64,000 bases of DNA from assembly GCA_030248225.1 (NCBI GenBank), contig JASANE010000631.1, forward strand, positions 1-64,000, written 5' to 3'. The notes beneath the pieces were generated by a model. It had not been told where the DNA came from, searched no databases, and saw nothing but the letters and a program-made list of their open reading frames with translations. The position numbers and the translations under genes are program-made. The first letter of the stretch is position 1. Each line of letters begins with the position of its first letter. Origin of the DNA: Trileptium ribeirensis. Taxonomy: Eukaryota > Nematoda > Enoplea > Enoplida > Thoracostomopsidae. Positions 45,007 through 55,574 of the stretch are shown one piece after another.

Positions 45007-45128
45007 GTAAGTTTTTGTACACATTATTATTGCTTTGTATAACTAAAGTTTGTGAACAAGCGTGATGGATTATTTGTCATGAACTTCTTCTTTTAGACAG
45101 ACGCACCGCTTACAAATTTTAAATACTC

Positions 45129-45235
45129 GTTGAAACGGAGCGAGCGGCGTTTCCACAAATAGCTTTGCTAGCAGCAAAAATCGTGAAAAAATTCCTTTTT
45201 TCTCCGTCTGTGGGGGTCATAACTCATCGCTGGAT
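45129..45235 (+). repeat. Dispersed repeat (second copy of 28,799-28,905)
   Basis: GTTGAAACGGAGCGAGCGGC, GTTTCCACAAATAGCTTTGC and TCCGTCTGTG match the earlier copy. Followed by ATAACTCATCGCTGGATGGA, akin to the AACCGATTT motif of other repeats here. Confidence 0.7.
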
Positions 45236-46236
45236 GGACGGATCTTCACAAATTTTTTTATTTGATCATAAATTGAGTCTATTTGTGCCATGTCATTAGA
45301 CTTTTTTAATTTTGACCATTTGGATATCTATATCGCCCGACTTATATCTCGAGATAGGTGTTATTTAACTACAAACTCGGGAGCTACAAGGAGTCAAAGT
45401 TTAAAATTACCCGCAAAAAAGTGAAGATTTCAAAAGTATTCAGTCTGAATTATTTTAAATGCTGAAAACCGTGGACTGGTGTAATACTACAACTTCTTGT
45501 ACCTAACCTAACTGAAGCCTGTGTGCTTTACAGGGTGGAGGTATCACACCGCAGAATTTTTAATTTTTATGGCGGGTGGGCGACAGTTTGTTAATGTCGG
45601 CGTTGTTAGCGATCTAACACAATTATTATAAAACAGATTAAAATACCTGTATATATTTTACATATTATGATGTTTAAAAGATATATCCAATTTATGTTGA
45701 TAAAAATTATATTTTTGGTACAACTAGTGCAAAAATGTCGAATTAGAAAACAAAACTCGCGTTATATATATTTTGTGACGTTTCTCGGGAATAGTTCGTG
45801 CCTGAATAATTATGCAATCACTAAAAACCTGGTTTAGGCAAACATTTTGACTGCGGCATACCAGGTTATATTGTCGTCCAGAAACGTAGTTTTGTTCTAT
45901 TTCGGGTTGTGTCTTAGTTTTGTGGTTGAATACCACGGGAATACTTTTATTTAAGCATTAGAGCGTCAGATTTTCCAGTCACAGAACTCTTATGATGTAG
46001 GAATAGAATTTTGAAGAAACAAAAATACCTAGGATCATATGGCTTTCCAAAGTAGCTGGCGAAACGAACGAGTCCTGCCAGATCGAATTAGGAGCACATA
46101 AGGGCGAGAATTTTGGTTTCACCAGGATGAATTGTGGGACTCTCTAACTGAACTGGGAGTATTGAAAAACGCGAAAATAGGGTAAATAGCTGATCAACAG
46201 TAAATATTAAATTTTAATGAATATAATATAACAACA

Positions 46237-47800
46237 CATCGATCCTGTGCTTGAAGCACCATTTGCGGGAATGGGTTTATTCGCCATTGTTTGTGGGGAA
46301 TGTGTCGAAATGCGAACTCCACATCCGTTGCCACTTGACGCTTCCATGTTAGAAATGAGCGACCTCTGGGGCGGTGCCAGTTATCCGGTGGGGCGGTGAT
46401 CAGCAGTCGGTTTGGCAGCCGCGCGATGTTCATCCTCAGAACGTGGCCCAACAGTTTTAAACGCCTTTCCTTAACAATAATGTCCACACCTTTTCGATGG
46501 CCAACTATGTCTTTGATGGCATCCGTTCGGGCGTGATTGAGCTTGGTTACTCCAAGGATTCGGCGACGGCAGTAATTTTCGAAGGTCTCCAGCTGCGTTG
46601 TATTAGCGACTTTTGAGGTCCAGGTCTCGCTGGCGTACAGAAGCACGGGTCGAACAGCAGCGTTGTATAGTTTCACTTTTGTGTCTAGCGTTATTGCGTC
46701 GGAAGACCAGACGCGTTGTAAGCCACAGAAGGAAGCGCGGGCTCTTGATACGCGATTTCACCACTTCATTTTCGTAATTTCCCGAACCAGTGAAGAGACT
46801 ACCAAGGTAGAGGAATTCATCCACGAATTCAATTTCGCTGCCATTAAGCCGTACAGCTTCCCGAGGTCTGGGGATGCAACAGGTCATGATTTTAGTTTTC
46901 GATTCATTTATTTTGAGGCCGACACGAGCTCCGTTGTGGTTGAGTCTATGCAGAAATTCCTGTACTTGTGCGATTGTCTGACAGGCGAGAACGATGTCAT
47001 CTGCATAGGCGCCGTCGGTGAAGATGTTATTTCCGCCAAAGGGGATGCCATCACCAGGACGAATAGACATTTTTGTTACACAGTCAACTGCGTAGTTGAA
47101 CAGTAGTGGAGATAATATAGATCCTTGTCGTACGCCTGTTCGCACTTCGAAAGGATCAGATGTCCGGTTGTTGATTCGTACGACAGAATGGGATGGTTCG
47201 AACAGCAGTTGGATCATTTTTATCAATTTCTGAGGCATACCGTCAGCAGCCAATAGCTTGTATAAATTCGGTCGGTGTACTGAGTCGAACGCCGCCTTGA
47301 AATCGACAAAAGCTATTGCAACAGGCTCGCAAAATTCATGACGCGTTTCCAACAGCATTCTAAGGGACAGTATATGATCCACAGTTGAACGTCCCGGTCT
47401 AAATCCACACTGCTCCTCTCGGGTGAATTTTTCTCTTTCTTTTTTGAATCGGTTGGCAACAATTGCTTCGAGCAGTTTGAATGCAATATTGAGCAGCGAG
47501 ATGCCGCGATAGTTGCTGCACTCCGATTTGTCTCCTTTTTTGTGAAACGGAAGCACGATTGCTGTTCTCCACTCGCTTGGCAGTTCTTCGTTCATCCAGA
47601 TGCGTCTGATAAGCGGCAACAGCATTTGTATTACATCGTTTCCGCCGTATTTAAACATTCTGCTGGGATTCCATCCGTTCCAGCGGCACGACCATTAGCC
47701 AGACCTTTTATCGCTTTGTGTATTTCATCAGTTGTGGGCGAATCGCAGTCGACAGCTTCATAGAAACCGCTGACTTCGAGGTTTGCGGCAGAGCTGGTTT
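46237..47800 (-). pseudogene. RTE LINE ORF2 (reverse transcriptase) remnant
   Basis: Starts with LANGRAAGTDGIPAE, shifts frame into a 351-codon frame (47,658-46,603) with YRGISLLNIAFKLLE, QCGFRPGRSTVDHI, FVDFKAAFDSVHR, GVRQGSILSPLLF and AYADDIVLAC (catalytic YADD), then shifts again near 46,665 to KLYNAAVRPVLLYASETW and RRRILGV. Order and motifs fit the RTE clade (SR2-like). RT polymerase residues are intact but the endonuclease is missing and the frame is broken, so it is inactive. Confidence 0.9.
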
Positions 47801-47844
47801 ACGGCAGGGCCCCCTGGATTGCCCGGGGCAGGTGAATCAGGTGA
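46237..47844 (-). mobile_element. RTE-clade LINE, 5'-truncated, with target-site duplication
   Basis: The 14-bp duplication ATAATATAACAACA flanks the insertion (46,223-46,236 and 47,845-47,858). The element lies antisense in RPL37A intron 1. Only the RT and C-terminal part of ORF2 remain, with at least two frameshifts. Confidence 0.85.
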
Positions 47845-48132
47845 ATAATATAACAACATTCTATCGATGTTTGGCAATTAGGTTTTTAGCCCAACGGCTA
47901 AAATTTAGGGTTTTTAGTTCTATAAGGAAATTTTGGTTCTATAAGGAAACACTGGCATATCTTTATTTCGCAGAGAAAAATTGACCTATTTTTAGTCGTG
48001 CAGAATAATACCATGGGGGCTGAACTGGGGAAACAATAAAATTCTTGGAGGTGGCCTGAACTGGGGCCCCTAGTGGGAGGCCGAAACACCTGAGAGGGCT
48101 CTCCGCGGGAAAGCCAGGTTTATCATTTTATG

Positions 48133-48445
48133 TGGCCTGTCCACAGTGGCGGAGATTAGATCCCCTACTTTACACAGCCCTCCATGTCGGTTCCCCACTT
48201 GAGCAAAACCTCCCATGTTCAACTAAATCCAAAAAAATTTCATCTCTGAAAATTTATATATGTTTTTTGTAAGTAAAATGATTTTAAACATTAATTACCA
48301 CTATTTCTAATGCTAAAATGTCATTTTATAGCTTGAAAATACAAATACGGCAGTAAAACTACAAGAAAACATGGAAATATTTAACATATTTATATAATCA
48401 AAATTTCCACACTCCCAAATTTTCTTAGGGCTGTAGACAGGACAG
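48133..48445. mobile_element. MITE-like element, copy 1
   Basis: TGGCCTGTCCACA at the left and TGTAGACAGGACA at the right form an imperfect terminal inverted repeat; TTTAT occurs next to both ends, a possible target duplication. The internal AT-rich sequence (TGTTCAACTAA, TTAATTACCA) matches copy 2. No coding capacity. Confidence 0.65.
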
Positions 48446-48500
48446 TTTATGAGGCACGAGCAATTTTAGATGTTTCAATAAACACATGTATATACATATG

Positions 48501-48867
48501 CTGGCCTGTCCACAAGGGGGACCCCACTTTCCAAAAAATCCCTATGTTAGTGAGATTTTCCCCCATGTCCGCCCCCCCACTCGGCCGAAACCCCCATGTT
48601 CAACTAATTCTAAAAATTTTTATGTCTTAAAATTTACGTTTTTTGTTTGCAAATTGTTTTTAAACGTTAATTACCAATATTTATAATGCTAAAATATCGT
48701 TTTTAACTTGAAAATAAATTCATGGCAGTAAAAATGCATGAAAATAAGGAAATGTTTAGTATTTTTAAGCAAAATTTATCCCCCGACTTTTAATTTTCCC
48801 CCTAGAGTGAACATGGGGCCCCCGAAGTTCCCCCTCCCCAATTTTCGGAGGGCTGTGGACAGGCCAG
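48501..48867. mobile_element. MITE-like element, copy 2
   Basis: 367 bp with a perfect 13-bp terminal inverted repeat: CTGGCCTGTCCAC at 48,501-48,513 and GTGGACAGGCCAG at 48,855-48,867. Interior aligned with copy 1. No clear target duplication. Superfamily unknown. Confidence 0.75.
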
Positions 48868-49195
48868 ATATACGTTAGGTCTTAAAAGGGTAAGTACATC
48901 TTTTCGATAATCACGCTATACTGGAGCAATTCCCGGGTTCTTTTGATACCGTATTTAAGCGCAGAATTGTTAACATTTTGATGTCTAGCTCTTGATTTAA
49001 AATACCGTCGAAACGGATATTAAGTTAGAGAAAGCGAATTATGGTTCTCGATTCAATAATTACCGTTGCGTCCTAACTAGCCGAAAGGATTACTCTCTTT
49101 TACATTCAGAATTGCTAAAAATTTAGTATAATTCAGAACTGTTTAATTTGTCTCAGTATAATAAGCAACACCGGTGAGTGAAATATCTATTTCAG

Positions 49196-49324
49196 GCTAA
49201 ACGAACGAAAAAGGTCGGCATCGTTGGCAAGTACGGTACGCGTTATGGCGCTTCCCTACGAAAAACGGTTAAAAAGATGGAAGTAACTCAACATTCAAAG
49301 TATACTTGCGTTTTTTGTGGCAAA
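49196..49324 (+). CDS. RPL37A: RPL37A coding exon 2
   Basis: 43 codons, phase 0 at both ends, starting [20 protein letters not shown] and ending KYTCVFCGK, which is the N-terminal half of eukaryotic ribosomal protein eL43 (L37a) including the first C-x2-C pair of its zinc ribbon. Preceded by acceptor TATTTCAG and followed by GTAAGT. eL43 is a small basic protein of the large cytosolic ribosomal subunit that binds rRNA through this zinc ribbon. No stop or shift. Confidence 0.95.
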
Positions 49325-49540
49325 GTAAGTCTGAGTGTGGTATAAAATGGTTTATGAAATGGAATTGTTCCGTCCACATCTTGATTAGGTAGAGAAATAT
49401 ATAAAAATTCGTTATTACGCTTGCTAAATATTATTTTCACTTGACCATTACTAGTAGCATGTCCTATTGCCAAGATTATCCGAGCCTAGTGTGACGTTGC
49501 GGAGATTATGTGCTGCAAGGGTGAGAGCTTTTAAATTCTG

Positions 49541-50084
49541 TCTGTATGTGTGTTGTCGGCCATAACTCGGGAACGACTTAACCGATTTTCATGATCTTCG
49601 GCTTATTCGACCCGGCATAGTCGATTTACAGTGTACATCCCCGAGTTTGATTTGAAGTCTGGTTCCCGGGATCAGAGCTCAAAATGAGTTTTTACCTCAT
49701 TTTTGTTTGCTTCATGGAAGCAATGTTATTTTTATCATAACTTCGGAATTTTTTTCTCTGGCTGGTTTTATTTCATAGTAAAATAATAAATGCCGATGCC
49801 TCTTTTTTGTTTTTCGATTAGGGCTCCGGTTCTGGGGGTTGAGTTATGGAACCCTCGTGGTTCCTCGACTTAAAATTCGAAAAATTGTTCTGACGTCCTG
49901 GGCGCTAAACAGTTTCACTTGGGGTTTTCAGGCATGTGAAACTCATTACCGGTGTTGGCTTTGCTCTGCAACACATGGTTCGTTGGGTACGGCGGTATGG
50001 CGCCCCATGGATTGGGGTCAGAGTTAAAAATGACGATTTTTACCCCATGTTAGTATCCTTCACGGAAGCAGGGTTGTAGCGAAG
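49541..50084 (+). repeat. ~355-bp tandem array, left part
   Basis: Each unit has GTTATTTTTATC-TAACTT, CTCTGG-TGGTTTTATTTCA, GATAAAT-CC-ATGCCTCT, CCCTCGTGGTTCCTCGA, GACGTCCTGGGCG, AGTTTCACTTGGGG and GTGTTGG-TTTGCTCTGC. The first segment (49,541-49,720) carries AACTCGGGAACGACTTAACC. The array continues at 55,093 beyond the LTR element and at 57,144 beyond the hAT. Confidence 0.85.
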
Positions 50085-50225
50085 CGAGTCCTAATGGATA
50101 TGAAACTTTTCAATATCTGCAAAAATGATCTTGTGTAATAGTAGGACTTCACTTACTACACAAATACATTAAGCACCTAACTTAATGTTACTAAGATAAT
50201 TAAGAGTACGGCAAGTATGATGGTT
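50085..50225 (-). repeat. 3' LTR remnant of the env-bearing element
   Basis: About 140 bp match the start of the right LTR (ATGAAACTTTTCA, CTTGTGTAA, TAATTAA). Similarity then stops, so U3 of this LTR is missing or replaced. 50,226-50,607 is unassigned. Confidence 0.7.
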
Positions 50226-50607
50226 AGATGTGTTGAGACCATTCAAATTTTAAATAAATTTATTATTTACTGATTTACTAGTTAAAAATTGAATATCCAA
50301 GTTACAGGTTAGACTGGCTGGTATTAGATAACTTTACTAGAATTGAGTTCTCATGAATTGAATTAATACGGGATGTTCAAATTTTTACGTGTTTGTGATA
50401 TGTTTAATTCAAAATTACGCGAATGCACAACACCAAACAGGAAAATATTTGAAGAACTCAAGGTGCTTTTGCAAGCTGTATAAATATTTTTGTAATATGC
50501 GGCTACGAATTGTAACTGAAGTCATACATTCAAAAATTCAAATACTTTACCGGGTAACTGAAAATGATACTGCAATCACAATTTTACTGGATAATATTTC
50601 AGCTGCC

Positions 50608-51150
50608 TTAACATAAATTCTGTCTCAATTTTTTCATTTGGCGTAAATAGTACATTTGCCTTGCCAGTGAATCCATGGATGCTGGAAGGTATGGCAACTT
50701 CCGATCTAGGGGAATCGTAACAACGCAGTCTAAACGAAATGTGTTAGTCCCCACATCTCTCAGCTGGTGCGGTACTCCGTCTATCAGCAACTGGTGTTTC
50801 TGGAAGTTAATACTTGCAGTTCCTATTTGTTGTAAAACGTCTACGCCTATGATCACAGAATGAGTGCAATCATCCGAGACGAAGACGTGAAAATCAAAAA
50901 TTCGATTACCGATGCCCAGAGCAACTTTGATGGCTCCTTTCATCCGGATATTATGGCCGGTTATATCAACTGTACAGGTCCAAGGCACTGACACTAAATC
51001 ATCTAAAAATCCTAGGTTATTGAAAGTTTCGGAAGACATTGTTATGTTACTACCGGTATCCAAAACGCCGGTAAACTGTTTTCCATCTAATGCTACCTTA
51101 ATTTCTGACGCCATTTTTCCAACCATGAACACGGTTTCAGCAATAGCCTT
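50608..51150 (-). pseudogene. Retropepsin of the env-bearing element
   Basis: An open frame of 174 codons with GVLDTGSNITMSSETF (catalytic DTG) and HSVIIGVDVLQQIG, matching retropepsin N- and C-terminal landmarks. In gypsy-type elements the protease follows Gag and precedes RT; here it lies after the envelope region and no RT follows, so the element has been rearranged or internally deleted. Confidence 0.85.
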
Positions 51151-51854
51151 TTGGATATTATTATGTTGGTGTGATTTTCCACGACAAAACGGTGGTTCAC
51201 ATATCTCAATGGTTGAATGTTGCGGGTGTACAGGGACAAATAAATTACCTCATGAAAATATCCTCGGTTCAGAGTCTTATCATATGTAATATACTGGGGC
51301 AACGACAGCCTAACAGTAACATTTGTATTCTTATTAATAAACCTTACCTTAACCACCCGCATAAGCGGTAGGATATTCTCCTCGCGTATGCGCGGTATTT
51401 CTAGTATAATACCAAACCTGGTGTCTACATTGTCCATTAAGACTGGGTACGTCCTAACGAAGTGATAAAATAGACTTGGATCATGTACGTATACTATGTT
51501 ATGCAATGTAATTTCATTTTGTACTAACAGCCTGATCTGTAAAGCTGTCAGTATGTCAACAGAAAGCGTTCCGCTGTTACTAGCTAGCAGCATGGCTTTA
51601 GTTATATTGCGGAACTCATTCAAAAAGAAATTAGTTTGAGCCATAAAGTGTGTCCACGCTACGCGCTTCTTGACAGTACACTCTAATAATACTGTGGTTT
51701 GTTCGATATAGCGGACAATATCATGCTTTATTGCAAAAATTCTCTCTAGATTTACTGTTAATTGTTGAATCTTCTCCGAATATTTAATGTCTTGCTCTCC
51801 AAAAACCCGGACAGAGTTTTTTAACGCAGTAATTTTTGGTGTTAAGTGCGTCAT
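51150..51854 (-). pseudogene. Envelope F-like protein, C-terminal ectodomain part (broken)
   Basis: An open frame with a heptad-type helix (DIKYSEKIQQLTVNLERI) and FLNEFRNITKAMLLASNSG, similar in layout to the post-fusion-peptide region of baculovirus F / insect errantivirus Env. It is in a different frame from the N-terminal part and separated from it by stop codons. No transmembrane anchor remains before the junction with the protease at about 51,150-51,230. Non-functional. Confidence 0.7.
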
Positions 51855-51859
51855 TTGTA

Positions 51860-52369
51860 TACTGTTGGCTATCCCATGCCGATGCCTGCTACTGATGCGA
51901 CACCTTCCACGGCCACATCAATAAAACGTTTTTGCCTCCTAGGTTGCAGAAACGTGCACGCAAACGGCTTATCTATTCATATACTTTGCAGTAAAGCATC
52001 ATAGAAGCTAGGATCGATCGACCCCTGAAAATTTTGACTGAATTTGTTCAAAGCTTTTCGTGATTCTTCATGCAATATTTGATCACCAGTGCAATTATAG
52101 TCTTTTGGGTTGACTGAAAATCGCACTACATTTTTACAGGCGTCATGTTGTTTGTGCCTAGCATGCATCAGTATAGGTACATGCACGGAGGCCGTCATTA
52201 CCAGCCCTTCCGGGACAAACCCAATCCCAAACAATGGAAACAGATGGGGATGAAGTTTATTCAACGTTTTCGTTAATACTAGTTCTTCTGGTGATATCAA
52301 GAACAGGAACATTAATGCAAGAAATAAATACGAAAGCTTAAATGGTTTGGTCTTAGTAGAAAAACTCAT
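51860..52369 (-). pseudogene. Envelope F-like protein, N-terminal part (broken)
   Basis: The 130-codon frame (52,369-51,977) starts with a basic n-region and the hydrophobic segment LSYLFLALMFLFLI, a signal peptide. After an in-frame TGA at about 51,974 the same frame holds a basic RRQKR site (51,923-51,940) followed by a hydrophobic segment, the arrangement of a furin-type cleavage site and fusion peptide; a further stop follows. These breaks prevent a functional envelope. Confidence 0.7.
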
Positions 52370-52388
52370 TTTAGCAGACGAACTGTAT

Positions 52389-52690
52389 TTATAAGTAGCG
52401 GGGTCCCCTTGCCCCTCTTGCTTGAGGGTGGGCTCCTTTAGTGAAACAATGCCTACTAACTGGGGATGACTTTCTCAACAAGCAATGAGTTCTGCTTACT
52501 AAGAACCTCAAGTTGGTTGCGCAATTTCTCAATCTCATGCCGTTCTTTATTATGATTACAAGGTGCCTGTAGCGGCGCAGTTGCAAGCTGCCCAACAGTA
52601 GTGGTAGCCACAACGCTAGTATTTTTGGACGACTTGCTATAGGCCCTACGCCTGGAATATTTGTACCATAAACCGATGGCAACGGTCGTG
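52389..52690 (-). other. Unidentified frame between gag and env
   Basis: A 97-codon frame shares the phase of the preceding nucleocapsid and follows its stop codon. Another phase contains HEIEKLRNQLEVLSKQNSLL, a short coiled-coil-like stretch. No family recognised. Confidence 0.4.
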
Positions 52691-52706
52691 AAAAATTGTC
52701 TCGAGT

Positions 52707-53075
52707 CTACATATTAAAATTGGAAATTGGGTTTTTTCCGATTGGTATTTTTTGATTACCCCTCAACAGGCAACTCATGGCCATGTGGCCCATCCGTCCA
52801 CAGTTATAACACTGTGCACCCCTTTTTGATATGTTGCTATCATTAAACGGTCTATCGTTAGGCCGTCTGTTTCGATTTGGGCCAAAAGTAGGCAGACGAG
52901 GACGGTTATCCCGCCTCGGTCCGTTATTCCTAACTCGTTGTAATGTATTTGCAATTTCTTTTTGATTTTTATCCAGTAGCTCCATGCCTTGAGCTACTTT
53001 CTGTAATGTTTGATCACGGGCTAGTGTGTTAGTTGTACTAGCAAAGCTCACTGGTGTGGCCTCAGGTCCGCACAA
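52707..53075 (-). pseudogene. Gag nucleocapsid part
   Basis: A basic, Arg/Asn/Pro-rich segment leads to CYNCGRMGHMAMSC, a canonical CCHC zinc knuckle, and a stop. It is the continuation of the Gag at 53,380-54,030, from which it is separated by a nested LINE tail. Confidence 0.88.
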
Positions 53076-53084
53076 TATATTAAG

Positions 53085-53409
53085 GATTTGGTCATGGTTT
53101 ATAAAATATTAAATGTCCTAACGGTTTTAAACCCAACTGATTTTTCCACAATTCACTATGGTATTACTAGGTCTAACGAAATTCGATTATATATACCAAG
53201 AGTGCACTTTTCGTTATCCCAAAAAGTATTTGCATATCGTGTTATTAAATTTTGGAATATACTTTGCGATTCAACGATCAACTCTCGACCTGTCTACATT
53301 TTTCTTTTTTCATGTTGTTTTTTGTTGTTTTTGCGTTATTCATTGGTCATTATATTTATGTGTACGTGACCATTATGCATTACACTGAATAAATTTGTTT
53401 GTTTGTTTG
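53085..53409 (+). mobile_element. LINE tail nested in gag
   Basis: Opposite in strand to the host element. DLVMVYKILNVLTVLNPTDF, IPRVHFSLSQKVFAYRVIKF and WNILCDSTI form the C-terminus of a CR1/L2-like ORF2. The 3' end is AATAAATTTGTTTGTTTGTT, a short TTTG microsatellite typical of such LINE tails. Gag coding stops and restarts at its ends. Confidence 0.8.
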
Positions 53410-54030
53410 AAAAAAGCGCTGCGCCAGATCTTCAGCCTGGCGCAGTGTATTAGGCATATCACGAAAGACATGCGATTTTATCTCAGATCGAAGGCCACTG
53501 AAAAATCGACTGATAATTTTCCGTTGCAAATTTTCATCAGTCTCATATGGATATATGCTCCTACAGGCCTTCTTAATTGCCTTGAGATAGGCGGGCAGTG
53601 ACTCGCCACTCAATTACTGGCTCTGTTGAAGCGCCGCTTCTTGGAACAAAGACCACTCTGGTGCCAACAAAGTGTTCTTTAGCGCCCGGGCCAGATCATT
53701 GTAATTTCTGTTAGATGCATCTGGTATCCGGTCATATGTGTCCTTAGCTCTGTCCCTTAGACATGCCGGCAGTACTTTTAACTTCATGTTATCATCAATT
53801 CTTCTAGCATCACAAACCGAGGTAAAATTTTCAAGCCAAGAGTTTGAATCTTGGCCAGTAAGATCTCCTCGGAATTGCTTAATCGTAAATTCGTTCTCAT
53901 TCCCCAACCGAACTCGCTGTGAAATTTCGTCAAAATCATTATAAAGATCTTTTAAACCATTGTGTAGCCGTGAGGCTAGATCTTTTATAACATGGTCAAG
54001 CTGACCAATATTTTTCACCAAAGTATCCAT
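53410..54030 (-). pseudogene. Gag capsid part of the env-bearing element
   Basis: Starts MDTLVKNIGQLDHVIKDLAS, then FRGDLTGQDSNSWLENFTSV and LPACLRDRAKDTYD (capsid-like helices), an in-frame TAA at about 53,612, then SGESLPAYLKAIKKACRSIY, IISRFFSGLRSEI and AEDLAQRFF. It would form the particle shell. One stop codon plus the nested LINE inactivate it. Confidence 0.85.
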
Positions 54031-54210
54031 AAGCTCAATATCAGCTTCTGTCTCAAAAATGTATTTTCGTCCTCGTCGTCTGTCGGCTCTAAATTAACCA
54101 AATGTGCGATACGTAACTTATAAATAGCCGTATTTGTACGAATTTGAGACACTCTACTTCTTGTAATTCAACCAAGTTCTTTTTATTCCGATCAATGAAA
54201 TCGAGTCTCG

Positions 54211-54232
54211 GTGGGACATCCAGCTGTAGCGA
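54211..54232 (-). other. Primer-binding site, tRNA-Gln type
   Basis: Minus strand TGGATGTCCCACCGAGACTC next to the right LTR. The complementary tRNA 3' end would read CGAGTCTCGGTGGGACATCC plus A, with a T discriminator and a T-arm like metazoan glutamine tRNAs. Confidence 0.65.
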
Positions 54233-54234
54233 AG

Positions 54235-55087
54235 CGAGTTATAATAGGTATGAAACTTTTCAGTTTCTCCAAAAATGACCTTGTGTAACGGTAGCACTCA
54301 GAACTTAGGACTGCACTTACTACACAAATACAATAAGCACCTAACTTAATATTACTTGGATAATTAATAGTAGTGCAATAATGTAATCAATTGTTTGAAT
54401 TGACAAGGATCCAAATAGTAAATTAATATTAAGAGCAAGCTATGAGGTACAAGATGGATCCGTCGATCCGGCCTAAGCTTTGCTTTAAGCTTAGCTCAAC
54501 CCAGTCAATAAAATTTATCGGAGCACCCCTGTGCTCTCAAGTAAACAAATTTTCGGAGCACCCCTGTGCTCTGATTAGAAAATTTTAGGAACAGCCCTCT
54601 GCTCTCAAGAAGACATTTTTCGGAGCAGCCCTCTGGTCTCAATAAATCCCAAAATTTGGTTTAACTCGTAATCAGCGCTATGGCTTAGCTTGTAATAACT
54701 ACTGCCTAGCTAGAACAGTGTTAGATAACAAGGTGCCGTATGGCCGTTAAGCTAAGCAAATATAATTAATATTAAAGTGATTACTTACCCTGAGCACCTC
54801 AATTGCTACTGACTGCGAACTAACTGCGGCAGCTAACTCTGCAGTCGATGGCAACAACTGCCTCGCTAATCGAAACAACAACAATTATAATTTAGTGTTA
54901 AATTTACAGCCGCGTGCGGCACCTTGTTATTACAACCAAAAAACTCAAACAATGTGCATATGTTACAGTGCCAATCATGGTATTCATTCGAAGTAAATAG
55001 TGTAGGTCGCCAAGTGCCACAACAAAAGCTGTGGCAAGCTAACATTGCAGTGCACTTAAGATAGGCGTGATTCGGGCACTTTCTTAT
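54235..55087 (-). repeat. 5' LTR of the env-bearing element
   Basis: About 850 bp. Contains four hairpin units at 54,521-54,640, the first two being GAGCAC-CCCT-GTGCTC, spaced about 35 bp. The outer boundary is set by resumption of the 355-bp array at 55,093. Confidence 0.65.
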
Positions 55088-55092
55088 AAGGT

Positions 55093-55574
55093 TATTTTTA
55101 TCGTAACTTTCGAATTTTTTCTCTGGTTGGTTTTATTTCATAGTAAAATGATAAATCCCCATGCCTCTGTTTTGTTTTTCGATTAAGACTTCGGTTCTGG
55201 GGTTTGCGTTATTGCACCCTCGTGGTTCCTCCACACAAAATTCGAAAATTGGTTCTGACGTCCTGGGCGGCTAAAAAGTTTCACTTGGGGGTTTTCGTGA
55301 ATGGGGAACTCGTTGCTCGAGTTGGTTTTGCTCTGCGATGCATGGTTTCATGGGTACGAGGGTAAGGTGCGCCACGGTTCGGGGTCAAGGGTTAAACTGA
55401 GAGTTTTTGCTTTATTTTAGTACTCTTCTTGGATGCAAAGTTATTTTTATTTTCACATTCGGCTTGTTTCGCTGGTTGGTTATAATTCACAGTAAAATGA
55501 TAAATGCCAGTGCCTCTTATTCGTGTTTTCGATTAAGGCTCCCGTTTGATGTTATGGGGTTTGGGGTATAGAAC
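55093..55574 (+). repeat. ~355-bp tandem array, middle part
   Basis: One full unit (about 55,093-55,440) and the first half of the next, which is cut by the hAT element after TATAGAAC. GGTTCTGACGTCCTGGGCGG and AGTTTCACTTGGGGG confirm identity. Confidence 0.85.

Larger units (their letters stand above)
45007..49195 (+). other. RPL37A intron 1 (predicted)
   Basis: GTAAGT ... ATTTCAG. Contains the dispersed repeat at 45,129, a RTE LINE (46,237-47,844) and two MITE-like elements (48,133-48,867). The rest is AT-rich and unassigned. Unusually long for the first intron of a ribosomal protein gene. Confidence 0.5.
50085..55087 (-). mobile_element. env-bearing LTR retroelement (errantivirus-like), defective
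   Basis: The ends share TGTAGCGAAGCGAGT...ACTACACAAATACA-TAAGCACCTAACTTAAT. A Gln-type primer-binding site abuts the right LTR, so the element reads right to left, antisense to RPL37A. It encodes Gag, an F-like envelope and a retropepsin; RT, RNase H and integrase are missing. It interrupts one unit of the 355-bp array: left flank AGGGT, right flank AAGGT, a likely target duplication with one mismatch. Because it is of viral type and old, only its breaks are described here. Confidence 0.8.

Noticed and set aside
46663..47763. Plus-strand frames of 73-147 codons
   Set aside because: Antisense shadows of the RTE reverse transcriptase on the minus strand.
49160..49180. CACCG/GTGAGTG as a donor for an extra RPL37A exon
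   Set aside because: The segment before it has no ATG and would be a 17-base exon after CTCAG; it cannot supply the missing start codon.
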